From positions 8,685,243 to 8,749,242 of the forward strand of contig OX465114.1 in NCBI GenBank assembly GCA_949987565.1: 64,000 bases of DNA. Reading direction: 5' to 3'. Below, one piece after another: positions 23,970 through 36,184 of this stretch. Below the pieces are notes generated by a model. It ran no database searches, was not told the origin of the DNA, and saw only the letters and a list, made by a program, of their open reading frames with translations. The DNA comes from Luidia sarsii. Lineage: Eukaryota; Echinodermata; Asteroidea; Paxillosida; Luidiidae. Each line of letters begins with the position of its first letter. Position 1 is the stretch's first letter. A program made the position numbers and the translations under genes.

Positions 23970-24053
23970 TTTTTTTCTTCTTCTTCTTCTTCTTCTTCTT
24001 CTTCTTCTTCTTCTTCTTCTTCTTCTTCTTCTTCTTCTTCTTCTTCTTCTTCA
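23970..24053. repeat. (TTC)n microsatellite
   Basis: About 26 perfect TTC/CTT triplets directly after the gap. It could be longer in the real genome. Confidence 0.95.
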
Positions 24054-24669
24054 TGTGCGCGTTCTTCATGAAACCGACATAATTGGGGATTAAAGTTGGG
24101 ACAGAATGTCACTTGCCTCGGGGGTTGTTAAGCGGGAAATATCTGCCGTGCCGACACGTCTGTTTTTCTTCTTCCCTTTCCTCGCGTTTTTTTTTTTTTT
24201 TTTTTTTTTTGTGGCGACGACGAAAACGCAATTTGCCGACCTGCCAAGTGATGTCTATATTTTGGGATCTAGCTGGCGACTGACATGCGGACTGTAAAAG
24301 GGAGACAATTGCCACGCTGGATTGCTGTCACTGGTTTTTTCGTTCTCTACCTTTGTTTTTTTCCCCCTTGAGTTGGTTGACGCACCTTGACGCACCTCTG
24401 CTTGTCACTGGTCCACGGATTGGTTTAACCAGTGGGACCTCCCGAATTTGGAGCGCGCTGGCAGTGTTGCTATGCGCCGTGCCCTTTGAATCCAGACACC
24501 ACTATTGTCCAAGTTTTAAACAAAGACGCCTTTTTAGCCGCCCACAAAACAGTATGCAGCATGACAAAAGCCACACAGGCGTCCGATTGTGCCAAGTTTG
24601 ACTCGCATTTACACTTAGTGTACTCGTATTGATTTATTTCACAGATATTTACACAAACTGTATCTCTCT

Positions 24670-25312
24670 GCCTTTGAGAAAGGTCCTGCTAGGATCGAAA
24701 ACGTCAGGCCACTAAATTTTAAGATTTACATTTTGGTAATTTTAGTCAGTAAGCAGTTTCCAACATTTTTGTATATCCCTTAGGTATTTATTGTAGTGCT
24801 TAGCAAGTTTTTTTGGAAATGGCACATTCGTTTTTGTCTAACTCTTGTGGTAGTGGGGCACTGGAAAGTGGCTCGGTGCAAAGTGGTTGATTATTGGGTG
24901 GTCGTGCGGTCGTGCGCTTCTTTTAAAGTCAGGCCAGGGCATTGTGAAAGGTCGTGCTGGGATCGGGACGCCTCTGCTCATTTAGGACGGTCCTGCTTAG
25001 ATATGAGATTTTCTCTCCCGCGCCTCGGAGTGAAAGGTCCCCGCTAGGATCGCAACGCCTTCGTTGTTTGAGCCGGGTCTTACTCGGATCAGAATGCCAT
25101 CTGCCTTTCATCGCAGAAAGGTTCTGTTGGGATCAAAATACCTTTGAAAGTATTTGTCTTTGAGAAAATTTCTGCTCAGAACAGAATTCCCTGCTGCCGT
25201 CAAGGATGAAACTTCTGTCTAGCACTAGAGAATGGTCCTGCCCAGAATATCAGGCCATCGACTCTCTGAGATTTGAGGTCGATTCAGGTCATTCTTGTCA
25301 GTGAGCGCTGAG
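24670..25312. repeat. Degenerate array of foldback-family half units
   Basis: The phrase GAGAAAGGTCCTGCTAGGAT at 24677 is followed by increasingly diverged versions at about 24947, 25033, 25118 and 25230, each followed by a GCC block. The tail at 24712-24782 (TAGTCAGTAAGCAGTTT) is the complement of the left tail of the element at 33585-33749. A single ancestral repeat seems to have been amplified here in one orientation. Confidence 0.65.
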
Positions 25313-25324
25313 CAGTTTGTATTA

Positions 25325-25850
25325 CTTTCTCCCTCTGCCTCTGCCTCTCCCTCTCCCTCTCCCTCTCCCTCTCCCTCTCCCTCTGCCTCTGCCTCTGCCT
25401 CTCCCTCTGCCTCTCCCTCTCCCTCTCCCTCTCCCTCTCCCTCTCCCTCTCCTCTCCCTCTCCCTCTCCCTCTCCCTCTCCCTCTGCCTCTCCCTCTGCC
25501 TCTCCCTCTCCATCTCCCTCTCCCTCTGCCTCTGCCTCTCCCTCTCCCTCTCCCTCTCCCTCTCCCTCTCCCTCTCCCTCTCCCTCTCCCTCTCCCTCTC
25601 CCTCTCCCTCTCCCTCTTCCCTCTCCCTCTCCCTCTCCCTCTCCCTCTCCCTCTCCCTCTCCCTCTCCCTCTTCCTCTCCCTCTTCCTCTCCCTCTCCCC
25701 CTCTCCCTCTCCCCCCCTCCCCCTCTCCCCTCCCCCCTCTCCCTCCCCCTCTCTCTCCCTATCTCCCTCTCTATTTCTCTCTTTATATCTTTTTCTCTAT
25801 ACCTGTATCTCTCCCTTTCCCCCGTCTCTCTCTTCTACTTTTGTTGTTGT
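25325..25850. repeat. (CTCCCT)n / (CTCTGC)n hexamer satellite
   Basis: About 370 bp of CTCCCT hexamers with CTCTGC blocks, followed by looser CT sequence to 25850. The hexamer keeps two-residue Ser-Pro and Leu-Pro periodic frames open. Confidence 0.95.
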
Positions 25851-27140
25851 TGTACGGTAGTTGCTTCAGTTCTAATGAGGTAGCTGATAGGCCATGCTCT
25901 AATGTGTCCCTCCCCTGTAAAAAAAAAAAAAAGAATGGCTCATTTAGATGGCTAAAAATCCTAGGCCCCAATCGTTGAACTGCCAGTGTTGTCACACATG
26001 GTCCGAGGGCTTGATTTCATTTCTCAGAAAGGTCATGGGTTTGTCTTTGGGGGTGGGCAGGGGGAGGGATGAGGATTGGGGCAGAGTCTGTTTGCATTGG
26101 TTACATGCAAGCTACTCATCCGTCTCACATCATGGCACGGATCTTGGGTTTTCTCTTCTTTTTTTTCCTTTTTTTCCTTTCGGTGTGTCCCTCATCCCTT
26201 CGCTGATTTATAAGCTCCCCGACGCTGAGTTTTTTAATATTGCGTGGAGCGTAGGCAACGTTTGACTTCAGTCGGCCGCGGCCTAATATCCGTTAATATT
26301 CAAACATCCTTCTGCAGCTCACACCTCATTTCAAATCCAAGATTATAAAGTGGGGGGGGGGGGAGGGGTGAGGTTGGGGTTAGGTGATGCGGTAGGGGTT
26401 GATAGGGAGGGGATGGTAGGAGGGGGTTGGTATTCTAAACTCTTTTAGCAACGGCCCAGAGGGGGAGGAATGCTAAGTATCAGTCACCATCCTCGTTTTG
26501 AAACGAAGCGTTCTTCTGTATCGCGACTTCCTGCCCCCCCCCTTACTTCTCACCCGTTCGCCAACCCCAACCTCAACCTCTCCCTAGGGTACCGACGATC
26601 GCTTGCCCTGCGTGCTTGGGAGGGGGTGGGGAGATGGGGGTGGGGAGGGAAGGGAAGGGTAGGGAGGCGGAGGAGGAAGAGAGAAGGGAGCGATTGGGGC
26701 TCTTCATTTACAAACCTGAACCCGGATATCAAAGTGCTTATGGCTTGGACAGAACTCACGACATCGCGATGGAATCAGACTCTCATCCCTGCAATAATTG
26801 AGGGTATATCTTCCTGTTATCATTACATGTACCGGTACTCCGACTTTCTATGTGTGTGTCCTTTTTTTTTCTTTAATACTCTCCGTAGTCATTTATAGCC
26901 TGGAGATTGTGTGATTGTGTTTCGGTTTTGAACGATGCCGCCAACCCCTTGGTGTCAGATCGTTTAAAATGTCACCTTTAGGATTTTTTTTATATTGAGA
27001 GGGAAAGTAAAAAAAAAAAAAAAAAAAAACAGAAGCAAGGCTTTGCTGGATATATTTAAAGGTTTATACTCGTTGCTTTGCCCAGTTTGGGGGAATTATT
27101 ATTATTATTTTTTTTTTTTCAATCCTGACAGGATCTCTCA
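25851..27140. other. Non-coding DNA with a G-rich patch
   Basis: Mostly unique. 26352-26432 is a G-rich strand with more than six G-runs of three or more (listed as a finding). A 142-codon frame at 26470-26898 has no recognised domain. Poly-A at 27009-27030. Confidence 0.5.
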
Positions 27141-27659
27141 TAGCCGTGTTTCCACTGGACTTATTTTGGTCAAAGTAATTGAGACGATGGTTACTTTTCC
27201 CATTTGAAGTCCAGTGGAAATGGCCAAGTTAAATTCCCTCTTGGTTACTTTAACCGAGCCGAATGGTTGCTTTTACCGGCCAACCTTTGCCCAGTAAAAG
27301 TGACCAGGTAAGTTTGACCGAGCCAATGAGTCCAGTGGAAACGCACCATTCTGGAAAACGTGACTCGGTGAAAAAAAAAAAACATCCGGCCTATGACGTA
27401 TATGCACTGTGCACAACATCTGCTTTGTGTCACATGCTAAATGTACATGTGTCGACCTGATCTCGCGCGCTACCGACATAATTTGGTAACCTCAATGGAT
27501 ATGCACAGTGCCCACATATTGCTAGCTCGTTTTACTTTAACCATCGTCTTGGTTGAACTAGCCTACTCAATAGTCCAAGTGGGAACGACGGTTAAATTTT
27601 ACTGTTGGAAATTTAACCATCGTCTGGGTTACATTTTAGTCCAGTGGAAACGCGGCTAA
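27141..27659. mobile_element. MITE-like element, family A, 519 bp
   Basis: Left end TAGCCGTGTTTCCACTGGAC and right end GTCCAGTGGAAACGCGGCTA are inverted termini. The interior has TTTAACCGAGCCGA-like, GGCCAACCTTTGCCCAG and ACCATCGTCT phrases shared with 14894-15477 and 45241-45602. This copy has TTTCCAC where the 14894 copy has GTCCGCAC, so two subfamilies are present. Confidence 0.82.
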
Positions 27660-27671
27660 AGGCTGCCTTTC

Positions 27672-27720
27672 CCACCTTTCTAAGAAAGGTCCTGCAAGGA
27701 TCAGCACAGCAGGCCTTTAA
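27672..27720. repeat. Foldback-family half unit
   Basis: AAGAAAGGTCCTGCAAGGAT followed by AGCAGGCC is a single diverged arm of the GGTCCTGCTAGGATCG family, placed just after the family A element. Confidence 0.6.
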
Positions 27721-28721
27721 TGTCCAGCTCAGATTTAAGTATTGGGGACCTTTTCTCGTTTAGATTTTACAAATCTGAAAAAATTTTATTTCTTTTTAGT
27801 GAAACCATCCCTTTGAAATGATGCGTGCACACAGAAAGAAAAAAAATGGCCCAATTTTTATCTGGGGTAAATGAACATACACCACCTCCTATAAAGGTTA
27901 AAAAAAAAAAAAAAAAAAAGATTCCCTCAACCAGCCCCCCCCCCCCACCCCCCCCCGGACAATTTCCTCACAACAGTGATGACAAATGGAGGGGATTCTT
28001 GTACAGGTGTTTTATCTGAGGGTGTACATTATGAAAGAGGGCCTTAAAAAAAAAATGGATATTGAAAAATCTCATAATCGTGTGCTACAAGTAATCAACT
28101 TTGTAAATCGTGTCGGCCAGCAATATGATTTTTTTTTATCCACATCTCAGCAAGCTCGAGGCAAAAGTATGATTGATTTTTTTTTCTTTTTTTGGAAAGT
28201 CACTTCCGATGATTGAATTCCTCAATAGTGATATTAATAGGAGGGATAGTTATATTAAAAGGTGTTTTTTTTCTCCTTTTTTTTCTTGGGGGGGGGGGGG
28301 GGGGTATTTCGTTTTGCGTCCTCACGATCGCCGATGATTTCTCATATCGGATCGCTGAACATTAATTGAGTCGTGGGCTTGCCATAGAGGTGAGGTCAGT
28401 CTCTCTTGGAATTTTTTTTTTTATTTATTATTTTTTTCTTTTAGAAAGCCAGTGTGAGGTGTCAATCGCAGTCAACCGTAGATAAACAGGCCGTAATCGT
28501 CGGTCGCCGTTTAGGACATGTTGGCGACCATTAGTAATCCCCTTCCCCCTCTCCTCCACCCCCCCCCCCGCCCGTCTTTAAAAGAACATCCCACATCGGC
28601 TTCTTAAAGATGCCTTCTTCTTCTATTCTTGAGACCTGTTCTTATTGGTCGTCTTTGACTTCTTCCCCACTCCTTGCCTTTTGTCGAGTACGGCCGGCTT
28701 CGGAAGACAAAATTCTCTAAA
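27721..28721. other. Non-coding DNA, no gene seen
   Basis: Unique sequence with A-run 27900-27919, C-runs 27935-27955, G-run 28289-28305 and T-runs. No exon-like block. Confidence 0.5.
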
Positions 28722-28866
28722 TTTTGCGGGGCAGACGTTTCGGTCCTAGCAGCACCTCTCTCCCACAGGCAAGAGTTCTGGGCCTTTCTCGAAGGCAGGA
28801 TGCTTCTACGGATTCTGCCTTTCGGGAAAGGTTCCTGCTAGGATCGAAACATCGGGTCCTCTGCTA
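28722..28866. repeat. Foldback element copy, diverged
   Basis: Left arm CAGACGTTTCGGTCCTAGCA and right arm TCCTGCTAGGATCGAAACAT are inverted relative to each other, with about 75 bp of diverged CTTTCTCGAAGGC-type sequence between them. Confidence 0.65.
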
Positions 28867-29046
28867 ATTGAGAGTCTTGCGTTTTGAGTCGATGAGAAGT
28901 TGGCAACATTTGTGTATATTACTCAGAAAAAAACTCTGATTTCTTGTGCACGATATTGACCACTGAGGTGGTACTCTCAAGAAGAGAATTGTCAGAAATG
29001 GAGTACAAGCGCTACAGTTACTGCAGCTAGTGCAAGGCCAGGATTG

Positions 29047-29150
29047 CCTTAAGCCCTGCCGCACTTGACTTTTTTTTGGGGGGGGAGGGAACTAACCTGA
29101 CCATTTGAAGTCCAGCGCGGACAGCCCAGGACGTTTTCAGGATAGGGAGA
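29047..29150. mobile_element. MITE family A fragment
   Basis: TTAAGCCCTGCCGCACTTGA resembles the family A left terminus, and GACCATTTGAAGTCCAGCGC plus GGACAGCCCAGGACGTTTTC match the internal part of the 14894 copy. The right half is missing. Confidence 0.6.
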
Positions 29151-29729
29151 GAGAGCTTGAGAGATTGTGCATACGTTGCATATATCCAAATGCCACTGCA
29201 AGATCTCTTGCAAACAAGTGAAATCCCACTTACGGAGCGGGCATATGCATGAAAACAAGAAGTCATTAAATCGCTGGGTTTTTTTTTCACGCCTTCGCAA
29301 GATTCTGAATCGACTATGCATTGCCGATACGTTCTTGCTGCCGACGTCCCATTGCCAACTGTGGGTTTTTTTTTTAAAGACTTCGATCGAAGCACACTAC
29401 AAATGCGTCCCTAACATAAACGTCCGTTCACCGAATATCGGATGGCTGTTTAAGAAAAAAAGAGAGAGAGATAATGTGGATGTTGACAGATGCGACAGGG
29501 AGTGAAGAATCGGGGGTAATAGGGCGAGGGAGCCCCTTTCACGCATCGTACGCCGGCAGCGAAATGAAGATTTATTCCTCAATTACCAAGAGGACGTCAT
29601 GCAAGAATCCCTCACAGGACCTGACACACGCACATGCAAAAACTAAGGTGGGGGACGAACAGTCTTCAACAGTGATGAGAGTCACTTGAAGTAACAACTT
29701 TCTGTTTCTCAGTCTCAACATCTTAAGAA
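29151..29729. other. Non-coding DNA, no gene seen
   Basis: Unique sequence with poly-T and poly-A runs. A 112-codon frame shows no domain. Confidence 0.5.
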
Positions 29730-30460
29730 AGAGAGAGAGATAGAGAGAGGGGGAGAGAAAGAGAGAGGGGGAGGGAGAGAGGCAGAGGCAGAGGCAGAGG
29801 CAGAGGCAGAGGCAGAGGCAGAGGCAGAGGCAGAGGCAGAGGCAGAGGCAGAGGCAGAGGCAGAGGCAGAGGCAGAGGCAGAGGCAGAGGCAGAGGCAGA
29901 GGCAGAGGCAGAGGGAGAGGGAGAGGGAGAGGGAGAAAGAGAGGGAGAAAGAGAGGGAGAAAGAGAGAGACAGACAGACAGAGAAAGAGAGAGAGACAGA
30001 CAGAAAGAGAAAGAGAGAGAGAGGGAGAGATGGAGAGAGAAATATAGGGAGAGAGAGAGAAAGAGAAAGTGAAAGAGAAAGAGAAAGGGAGAGAGAGAGG
30101 GAGAGATGGATAGAGAAAGAGAGGAGGGAGAGAAGAGAGGGAGAGAGAAGAGAAGAGGGAGAGAAGAGAGAGGGTGAGAGAGAGAGAGCGAAAGATAGAG
30201 AGAGAGAGAAAACGAGAAAGAGAAATAGAGAGAGAAAGAGAAAAAGAAAGAGGGAGACATAGAGGGAGAGAGGGGAGAGAGAATGAGAGAGAGAGAATGA
30301 GAGAGAGAGAGAAAGAAAGAAAGGGAGAGCCAGAGGGGGAGAGAGAGAGTCACAGTTTCAGTAACCTCTTGAAATTTGTCCGATCCTCGCAGCCCGAGAA
30401 AGAGAGAGAGAGAGAGAGAGACAGAGACAGAGAGAGGAGAAAGAAAGTTATTCATGGCTT
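29730..30460. repeat. Polypurine tract with (GGCAGA)n
   Basis: GA-rich tract that includes about 22 near-perfect GGCAGA hexamers at 29778-29912, followed by GGGAGA and GAGAAA units. The flanking unique DNA at 30350-30390 is short. The minus-strand Ser/Leu/Ala frame is a repeat product. Confidence 0.93.
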
Positions 30461-30594
30461 CTGTTGCTTTCTAGAGATTCTTCTGAGTCTGGTTTCCTGA
30501 GAGACATACATGTGTTCAGAGAGGATAGAGTGTGAAAGCTAATGATCTGATTTATCCAAGACTTTGGTCACTTCTGCCCATACTACTTGCATCC

Positions 30595-30608
30595 CCAAGA
30601 AAGACAGA

Positions 30609-30643
<35 letters not shown>

Positions 30644-31050
30644 GTGTCTCAGGGGCTTGTCAGGGCATTGTTCCTGATGTGTGTTCTTCTCTTATCCTCA
30701 CATCTGAAGGAAGAGAAAGAGTTGGAGAGAACAGAGGGAGAGACAGAGGGAGAGACAGAGGGAGAGAGAAGAGAGAGAAAGAGGAGAGGCGAAGAGAGAT
30801 TGAGCGAGAAGAGAGAGAGAGAGAGAGAGAGGGAGAGCGAGAAGAGAGGGGGAGATAGAGAGTGAGACAGAAAGATTGAGAGTAGTCGCTTTCATTTCCC
30901 ATTTGTATTCAGCGAGCATGGGCTGGATCCTGGAAGCAAATGAAGAGAGCAAGAAAAATTGTGAGAGGAGAGCGAGGCAGAGGAGACAGAGAGAGACAGA
31001 GGAAGAGAGGAAACAGAGAGAGAGAGGGAGAGAGAGGAGAGTGAGTCGCC
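30595..31050. repeat. Interrupted polypurine blocks
   Basis: Three GA blocks (about 30598-30645, 30710-30870, 30950-31043) are separated by 50 to 80 bp of unique DNA. The neighbouring block at 30390-30445 has the same style, suggesting a larger degenerate duplication of GA block plus unique spacer. Confidence 0.8.
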
Positions 31051-31899
31051 GACCATTTATCTGGATTCATCCACGGCTTTCAGACACTGGGCAAAGACAG
31101 TTAATCTCTTTGAAGTTCTGAAGAACTGATTGTGTGTGACACTTTCTGATGACAGGTGAAAATTGCAGCATAGTCTTCCCCAAAAAAGAAAGAAAAAAAG
31201 AAGAAGAAGACATTTTGGGCATCAGAATTATTGGTGAACTGCCCTTTCCACAAATTCAATACTTGGATTAGCAGGGCACTTTCAATTTGCATTTCAAACT
31301 CGCAAATGATTAAATTCACCGGCCGGAATATTCTCGCTCATCGTAAATTTAGTTAAAGCACGGAAATCTTCCCTGTGGCCAGTATAATGTAAGGTTCGGG
31401 GGATGTTGGTGGAGGTCGCCGCTTACGACTGACAAGGCCGTAATCTGGTTGTGTCATGTTACTCCTCGAATAGCGATAAGGAGGCGGAGGGAAGATTATC
31501 ACGAATAAATTAGTTTGTGGGGTCGCATGGGGGTCAGTTCTCAGACAGACCCCATAGGGCCCAGAGCCAAGCCTGCCCCCCCACTCCCCCACTCTCCCTA
31601 CCCCCTTGCCTCACTCTCTCCCCCTCTTTCTCCAGAACTGGGTCAACCAAAGCAGTCTCTCTGGGGCCAATTTCAGAGATCTGCTTAAGCACAATGATTT
31701 GCTTAAGCATGAAAGATCTTCCTCAAAAGAATCAGGTTACCAGCCAAAGTTCCACTTGTATTTCATGCGAAGCAACCAATAGTAGAATACAAGTCGAGTG
31801 CAACAAGCATCAAGTGAAATACGGTTGGCAATCTCCTTTTAACTAGGGAGGACATTTCTTGCTTAGCAGATGTTCGCCCTTAAGCAGCTCCATGAAATT
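31051..31899. other. Non-coding DNA, no gene seen
   Basis: Unique sequence with an (AAG)n patch at 31190-31210. Nothing coding recognised. Confidence 0.5.
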
Positions 31900-32460
31900 G
31901 GGACCTGGTGGCCAAATACATCTTCTGGTAGCCTAGAAGATGCACTGACCTTCATTGTTTTCTTCAGCAGCCATTCAGGCCACCAAAGTAGTGTTTCTGG
32001 TGGTTAAATGAATATTATGGTGGCCTAGAATGGGCATTGGCCTTCACTGTTTATTAAAAGCCACCAAATGGATCTTCTGGTAGCCTAGAAGGTGAATTGA
32101 CCTTCACTGTTTTCTTGGGTGATTGCTCAGGCCACCAAAGTAGTCTTTCTAGTGGCCAATGGATCTTCTAGTAGCCTAGAATGTGCATAAGACGTCATTG
32201 TTTTCTTACTCTGCCTTTGAGAAAGGTCCTGCTAGGATCGAAACACTCAGGCCCACTAAATTTGGTGTTTTCTTTGGTGATTGCTCAGGCCACCAAAGAA
32301 GTCTTTCTGTTGGCCAATGTATTTTGAGGTGGCCTAGCTTTGAATATCTGTGATGCCTAGATGATCCTCTTCCCTGTAGATTTATTTTGATTGGCCACCT
32401 AGGCCACTAACTGTACAGTTTCTGATAGCCTAGTTCTGTGTTTAGTGGCCAAGCCACTGT
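31900..32460. repeat. Diverged minisatellite, CCACCAAAGTAGT units
   Basis: GGTAGCCTAGAA, GACCTTCACTGTTTTCTT and AGGCCACCAAAGTAGT recur in the same order about every 115 to 135 bp (31928, 32019, 32075, 32170, 32330). A foldback half unit (32214-32262) lies between two units, so it inserted after the array formed or replaced part of it. Confidence 0.75.
32214..32262. repeat. Foldback-family half unit
   Basis: CCTTTGAGAAAGGTCCTGCT continued by AGGATCGAAACACTCAGGCC is one well-conserved arm of the family. No inverted partner lies nearby. Confidence 0.75.
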
Positions 32461-33584
32461 CAAGTCTTTTCAAAGTCGATCACTTTCATTCCCGTGTCAC
32501 CTGGAATCCTCTCATGTGATCATCCCTTTAGTTACGACCTTTTGGACTCAATTCCCCAACGTGCCCCCCGGTTGCCAAGTACCCTGCCTGCATTTATTCA
32601 CCTCCACTACGGTACCTCCTCCTCCTCTTCCCCCTCTTCATCCTCAATCACCTAGGAGATGCACGTTGCCACGACGATGCCACCTCACAGACATCGGCAA
32701 CCCCTTTTCTGTAGACATTCCGACTGGAAAGGACAGTTTCTAATCGGTGTGATAAAAATGACTTAAGAGCATTCCTTATTCATTGGAAAAAACACGCCCA
32801 TCCTGGAAAAGTAACAGCCACTGTATGAGATCCAGTGTATCTTCTTAATACAGGGAGGGGGGTGATCTTGATTACACAATTTGAGCATTATAGGAAGGTT
32901 TGTGGTGACACCATGTATAAGGTCTCTTAAAGAAGAGGTGTGGTTCAGAAAAGAACCTGAGTGGTACATGTAACTCAACGTTTCGACCAGTATGCTCTGG
33001 CTGTCATCAGGAGAATGCCTTGGACTCGGTGGTGGAACTCCTTATATGCCGGTGGATTATCTTTCCCGCCTTGCTGGGTCAGCGACCTCCTTCCCCAAAT
33101 AAGTCATCCATCTTCGGCGGTTGTGGGGGCGCCGGTCAGAAGCATCTATCAAATTCAAGAATTCAGAACGAGGAAAGTCCCTTGAGTAAGTTGTCCACCT
33201 AGAATCAACATGTCGGGACATCTATATTTGTGAATTTTGTACATTTGCGGCCATTGCAACGTGCTTGTTCCGTTACATGTACCTGCACTCAATCCGAAAA
33301 GTGACGAGGGCCTAATATTTCCACTTCCCGCGCTGTGCATTTTCTGCCCTTTCCCCTTCCAAACAGTTTTGATAGATCTGCACGATATTAACTTGTCACT
33401 CAAGTAAAATGGCTATATGCTTCTTATTACATGTAGCGCCTCCACTCCTGCCCCTGAAAAAGTTAACCATTTTGGAAGGCGGTCAATTTTTAACGGCTGG
33501 ATAGCTCAAGATACTAGAGTGCTGGTACCTTAAGCCAGATGTGCCAGTTTTAAGCGCCGGTCCAGTTAAAAATGTTCTTTCCCA
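32461..33584. other. Non-coding DNA with a SINE-head scrap
   Basis: Unique sequence. At 33497-33520 GGCTGGATAGCTCAAGATAC resembles a tRNA A-box region without a clear B-box. A 32975-33010 TTTCGACCAGTATGCTCTGG phrase is not obviously a repeat. Confidence 0.45.
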
Positions 33585-33749
33585 TTTTACAAACTTAAAG
33601 GGATATACGAAAATGTTGCAAACTGCTTACTGACTAAAATTACCAAAATGCTAATCTCAAAATTTAGTGGGCCTGACGTTTCGATCCTAGCAAGACCTTT
33701 CTCAAAGGCCTTTGAGAAAGGTCCTGCTAGGATCGAAACGTCAGGCCCA
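33585..33749. repeat. Foldback element with 41-bp inverted arms
   Basis: The arms are 33668-33708 and 33709-33749. They are complementary over 41 bp with one mismatch and no spacer, centred on AAAGGCCTTT. The tail 33585-33667 (GCTTACTGACTAAAATTACC) is the complement of the tail of the copy at 24712-24782. This is the clearest copy of a family with copies or halves at 24677, 27672, 28722, 32214, 37288, 40480, 44210, 48566 and 52475. Confidence 0.85.
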
Positions 33750-34659
33750 TTTTACTGTTAAGAAAAGAAGACAAAAAACAGAATCCCAGTTAGTTTTCTT
33801 CCTCCATGCTGTAACATTGTATGATTCATTACTCATTGAATTACTCATGTTTGTGTTATTATGTATCAGGTAAAACGGAAAAAAAGGGCAACATTTTTTT
33901 TTCTAAATGGCCTGAAATTTTGCAAGACCTTGGCTGTTGTAGAATTGGTCAACATGTTTCATGATCTGATTAGAGCGAGCAAAGTTGTTTGTTAAAAAAA
34001 AAAAAAAAAAAAAAAACAGAGAAAAAAACACACACACACACATGAAAGGGAGAGACATGAAAAGAGGGAGGAAGGATATCGATTTCGATCCGAGACACGC
34101 CAGTGCCCTCCGTCGGCCAAGGTTAATCTCCCGACCGACGGCGCTCTCGATTCAAATGCGTGTTGACTTCGCCGGGGCTGCGAGCGTTAGCGTGTGTGTG
34201 TTTTTCCCCGGCAGAATCGGCAGATTTGAGAAGCAACACGGGGGCCGTGTTTGCATTTGGATGTGTCCGGTTTGATCCGGGGGAGGAGAGAAGGGGGAGG
34301 TAGTTAAGCCTCTGTTGAGACAAGGGGCTCGTGTTTTGGACGACGTCGAACCACATTGGATTGCTGTTGTTATTTCTTGTCTTTTTCTTTTTGTGCAGAG
34401 GGGTTACTCTTTAATTGGCTTACGCACAAAGCCCTCAATTAGGTAAGGCTCGTTAGCGATGCCTAACCTGGCTGATTCTATTGTCTTTGGGGACAACGGC
34501 GTGGTCGTAAATCGCGATGGAAGCGCCCACGCTTGTCAGAGACCTCAGCAATTTTACAAATGGGGTTGATTGAGTGGCTGGTGTGTTGCGTGGTGTGGTT
34601 GTTTTTTTTTTACAGATGGAACCCAAATCCTGGTCAAGTCAACTGTTGGGTTGTCAGTC
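33750..34659. other. Non-coding DNA, no gene seen
   Basis: Unique sequence with poly-A 33994-34014 and a short (CA)n. No exon-like block. Confidence 0.5.
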
Positions 34660-34664
34660 TCAGA

Positions 34665-34709
<45 letters not shown>

Positions 34710-34733
34710 TCTCTCTCCCTCTCTCTCTCCCTC

Positions 34734-34786
<53 letters not shown>

Positions 34787-34791
34787 CCCTC

Positions 34792-34834
<43 letters not shown>

Positions 34835-35390
34835 TTCTTTGCCTCTCTATCCCTCTCCATCTCTCTCTGGTTCTCCCTGCCTCTCCCTCTCTTTCTTTTT
34901 CAGTCTGTCTCGATCTCTTTATCTCTCTGCCTCCCTCTTTTTTTTCTTTGTCTTTCACCATCTCTGTCTGCCTTCTCTGTATCTCTGCCTCTCGCTGTCT
35001 CACTCTGTGTCTCTCTGTCTCTCTCTGTCTCTCTATCTCTCTCTGTCTCTCTCTCTGTCCTTTCTGTCCCTCTCTGTTTCTCTGTGTCCCTCTCTGTCTC
35101 TCTCTGTCTCTGTCGCTCTCTCTCTGTCTCTCTGTCTATCTGTCTCTCTCTGTCTCTCTACCTCTCTGTCTCTCTCTATATCTGTCTGTCTCTCTGTCTC
35201 TGTCTCTCTCTGTCTGTCTCTGTCTGTCTCTGTCTCTCTCTGGCTCTCTCTGTCTTTCACTGTATCTCTCTCTCTGCCTCTCTCTGTCTCTCTCTGTCTC
35301 TCTCTGACTTTCTCTGACTTTTACTGTCTCTCTCTGTGTCTCTGTCTCTGTCTCTCTGTCTCTCTGTCTCTGTCTCTATGTCTCTGTCTC

Positions 35391-35423
<33 letters not shown>

Positions 35424-35455
35424 GTTTATCTGTACCCTGCTCTGTCTCTCCCTTT
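34660..35455. repeat. Polypyrimidine (CT)n and CTGT tract
   Basis: About 800 bp. The left part is nearly pure CT with CCCT interruptions, the right part is CTGTCTCT-rich. Frames up to 319 codons are repeat products. Confidence 0.94.
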
Positions 35456-36184
35456 TTTTTCACCGGAAAGATATTTGCAAAGATTGCTTTGACACCAGCC
35501 GTGCTTCTCATTCAAATTGATTTTCCGCCGACGCAGAATGGGAATAGAAACAGCAGTGTGGCTGAATAAAGATAGGCATTTGCGATATATTTGTTTCAGT
35601 TCCATCATAGTCCGCATAATATGCGCACGTCGAAAACAGTATGCTGAACACATCCATGCATGCATAATGCCTCACAAGAATACACTGTGTGCTTTCTCCC
35701 TCCTACCCCCCCCCCCCCCCACCAACACACACACGCGCACATACTCATGAAAGGCAACTGGGAATGACCTTTTTAGTTTTAAAATGAAATGAAAGCCTGG
35801 TGAATATTTTACACCGCGTCCGGCCCCTACTGTCTTAGAACGTGCGGCCTTGTTTAAAGTGGATACACTTTCGCTCCACGCTCTGATTGCCCCAGTGCGG
35901 TTGTCCCACTGGTGCTTTGCAAATTGCCGTCAATTTTGGCGACCGGTCGGCAGTCTGCCGGCAGAGTGCATCACTCCCCTTCCCCCCTGTCAATGTCTGA
36001 GTTGCCCCCCCACACACACACACATCACTCGACAGGGAATAGAAAGGACGAAAAGAAGGGATGGGGGTTAAAGAAAAAATAAAAACGAAGCAAACTCATC
36101 TCGTGTCTTAATATTTGTCGGAAACGTGAAGAAAAAAACCACGAACCCCTCGAGTGGCCTCCTTTAAACAGCTGCCTGTTTGTC
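35456..36184. other. Non-coding DNA, no gene seen
   Basis: Unique sequence with C-run 35707-35720 and (CA)n at 36010-36025. Nothing recognised. Confidence 0.5.
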
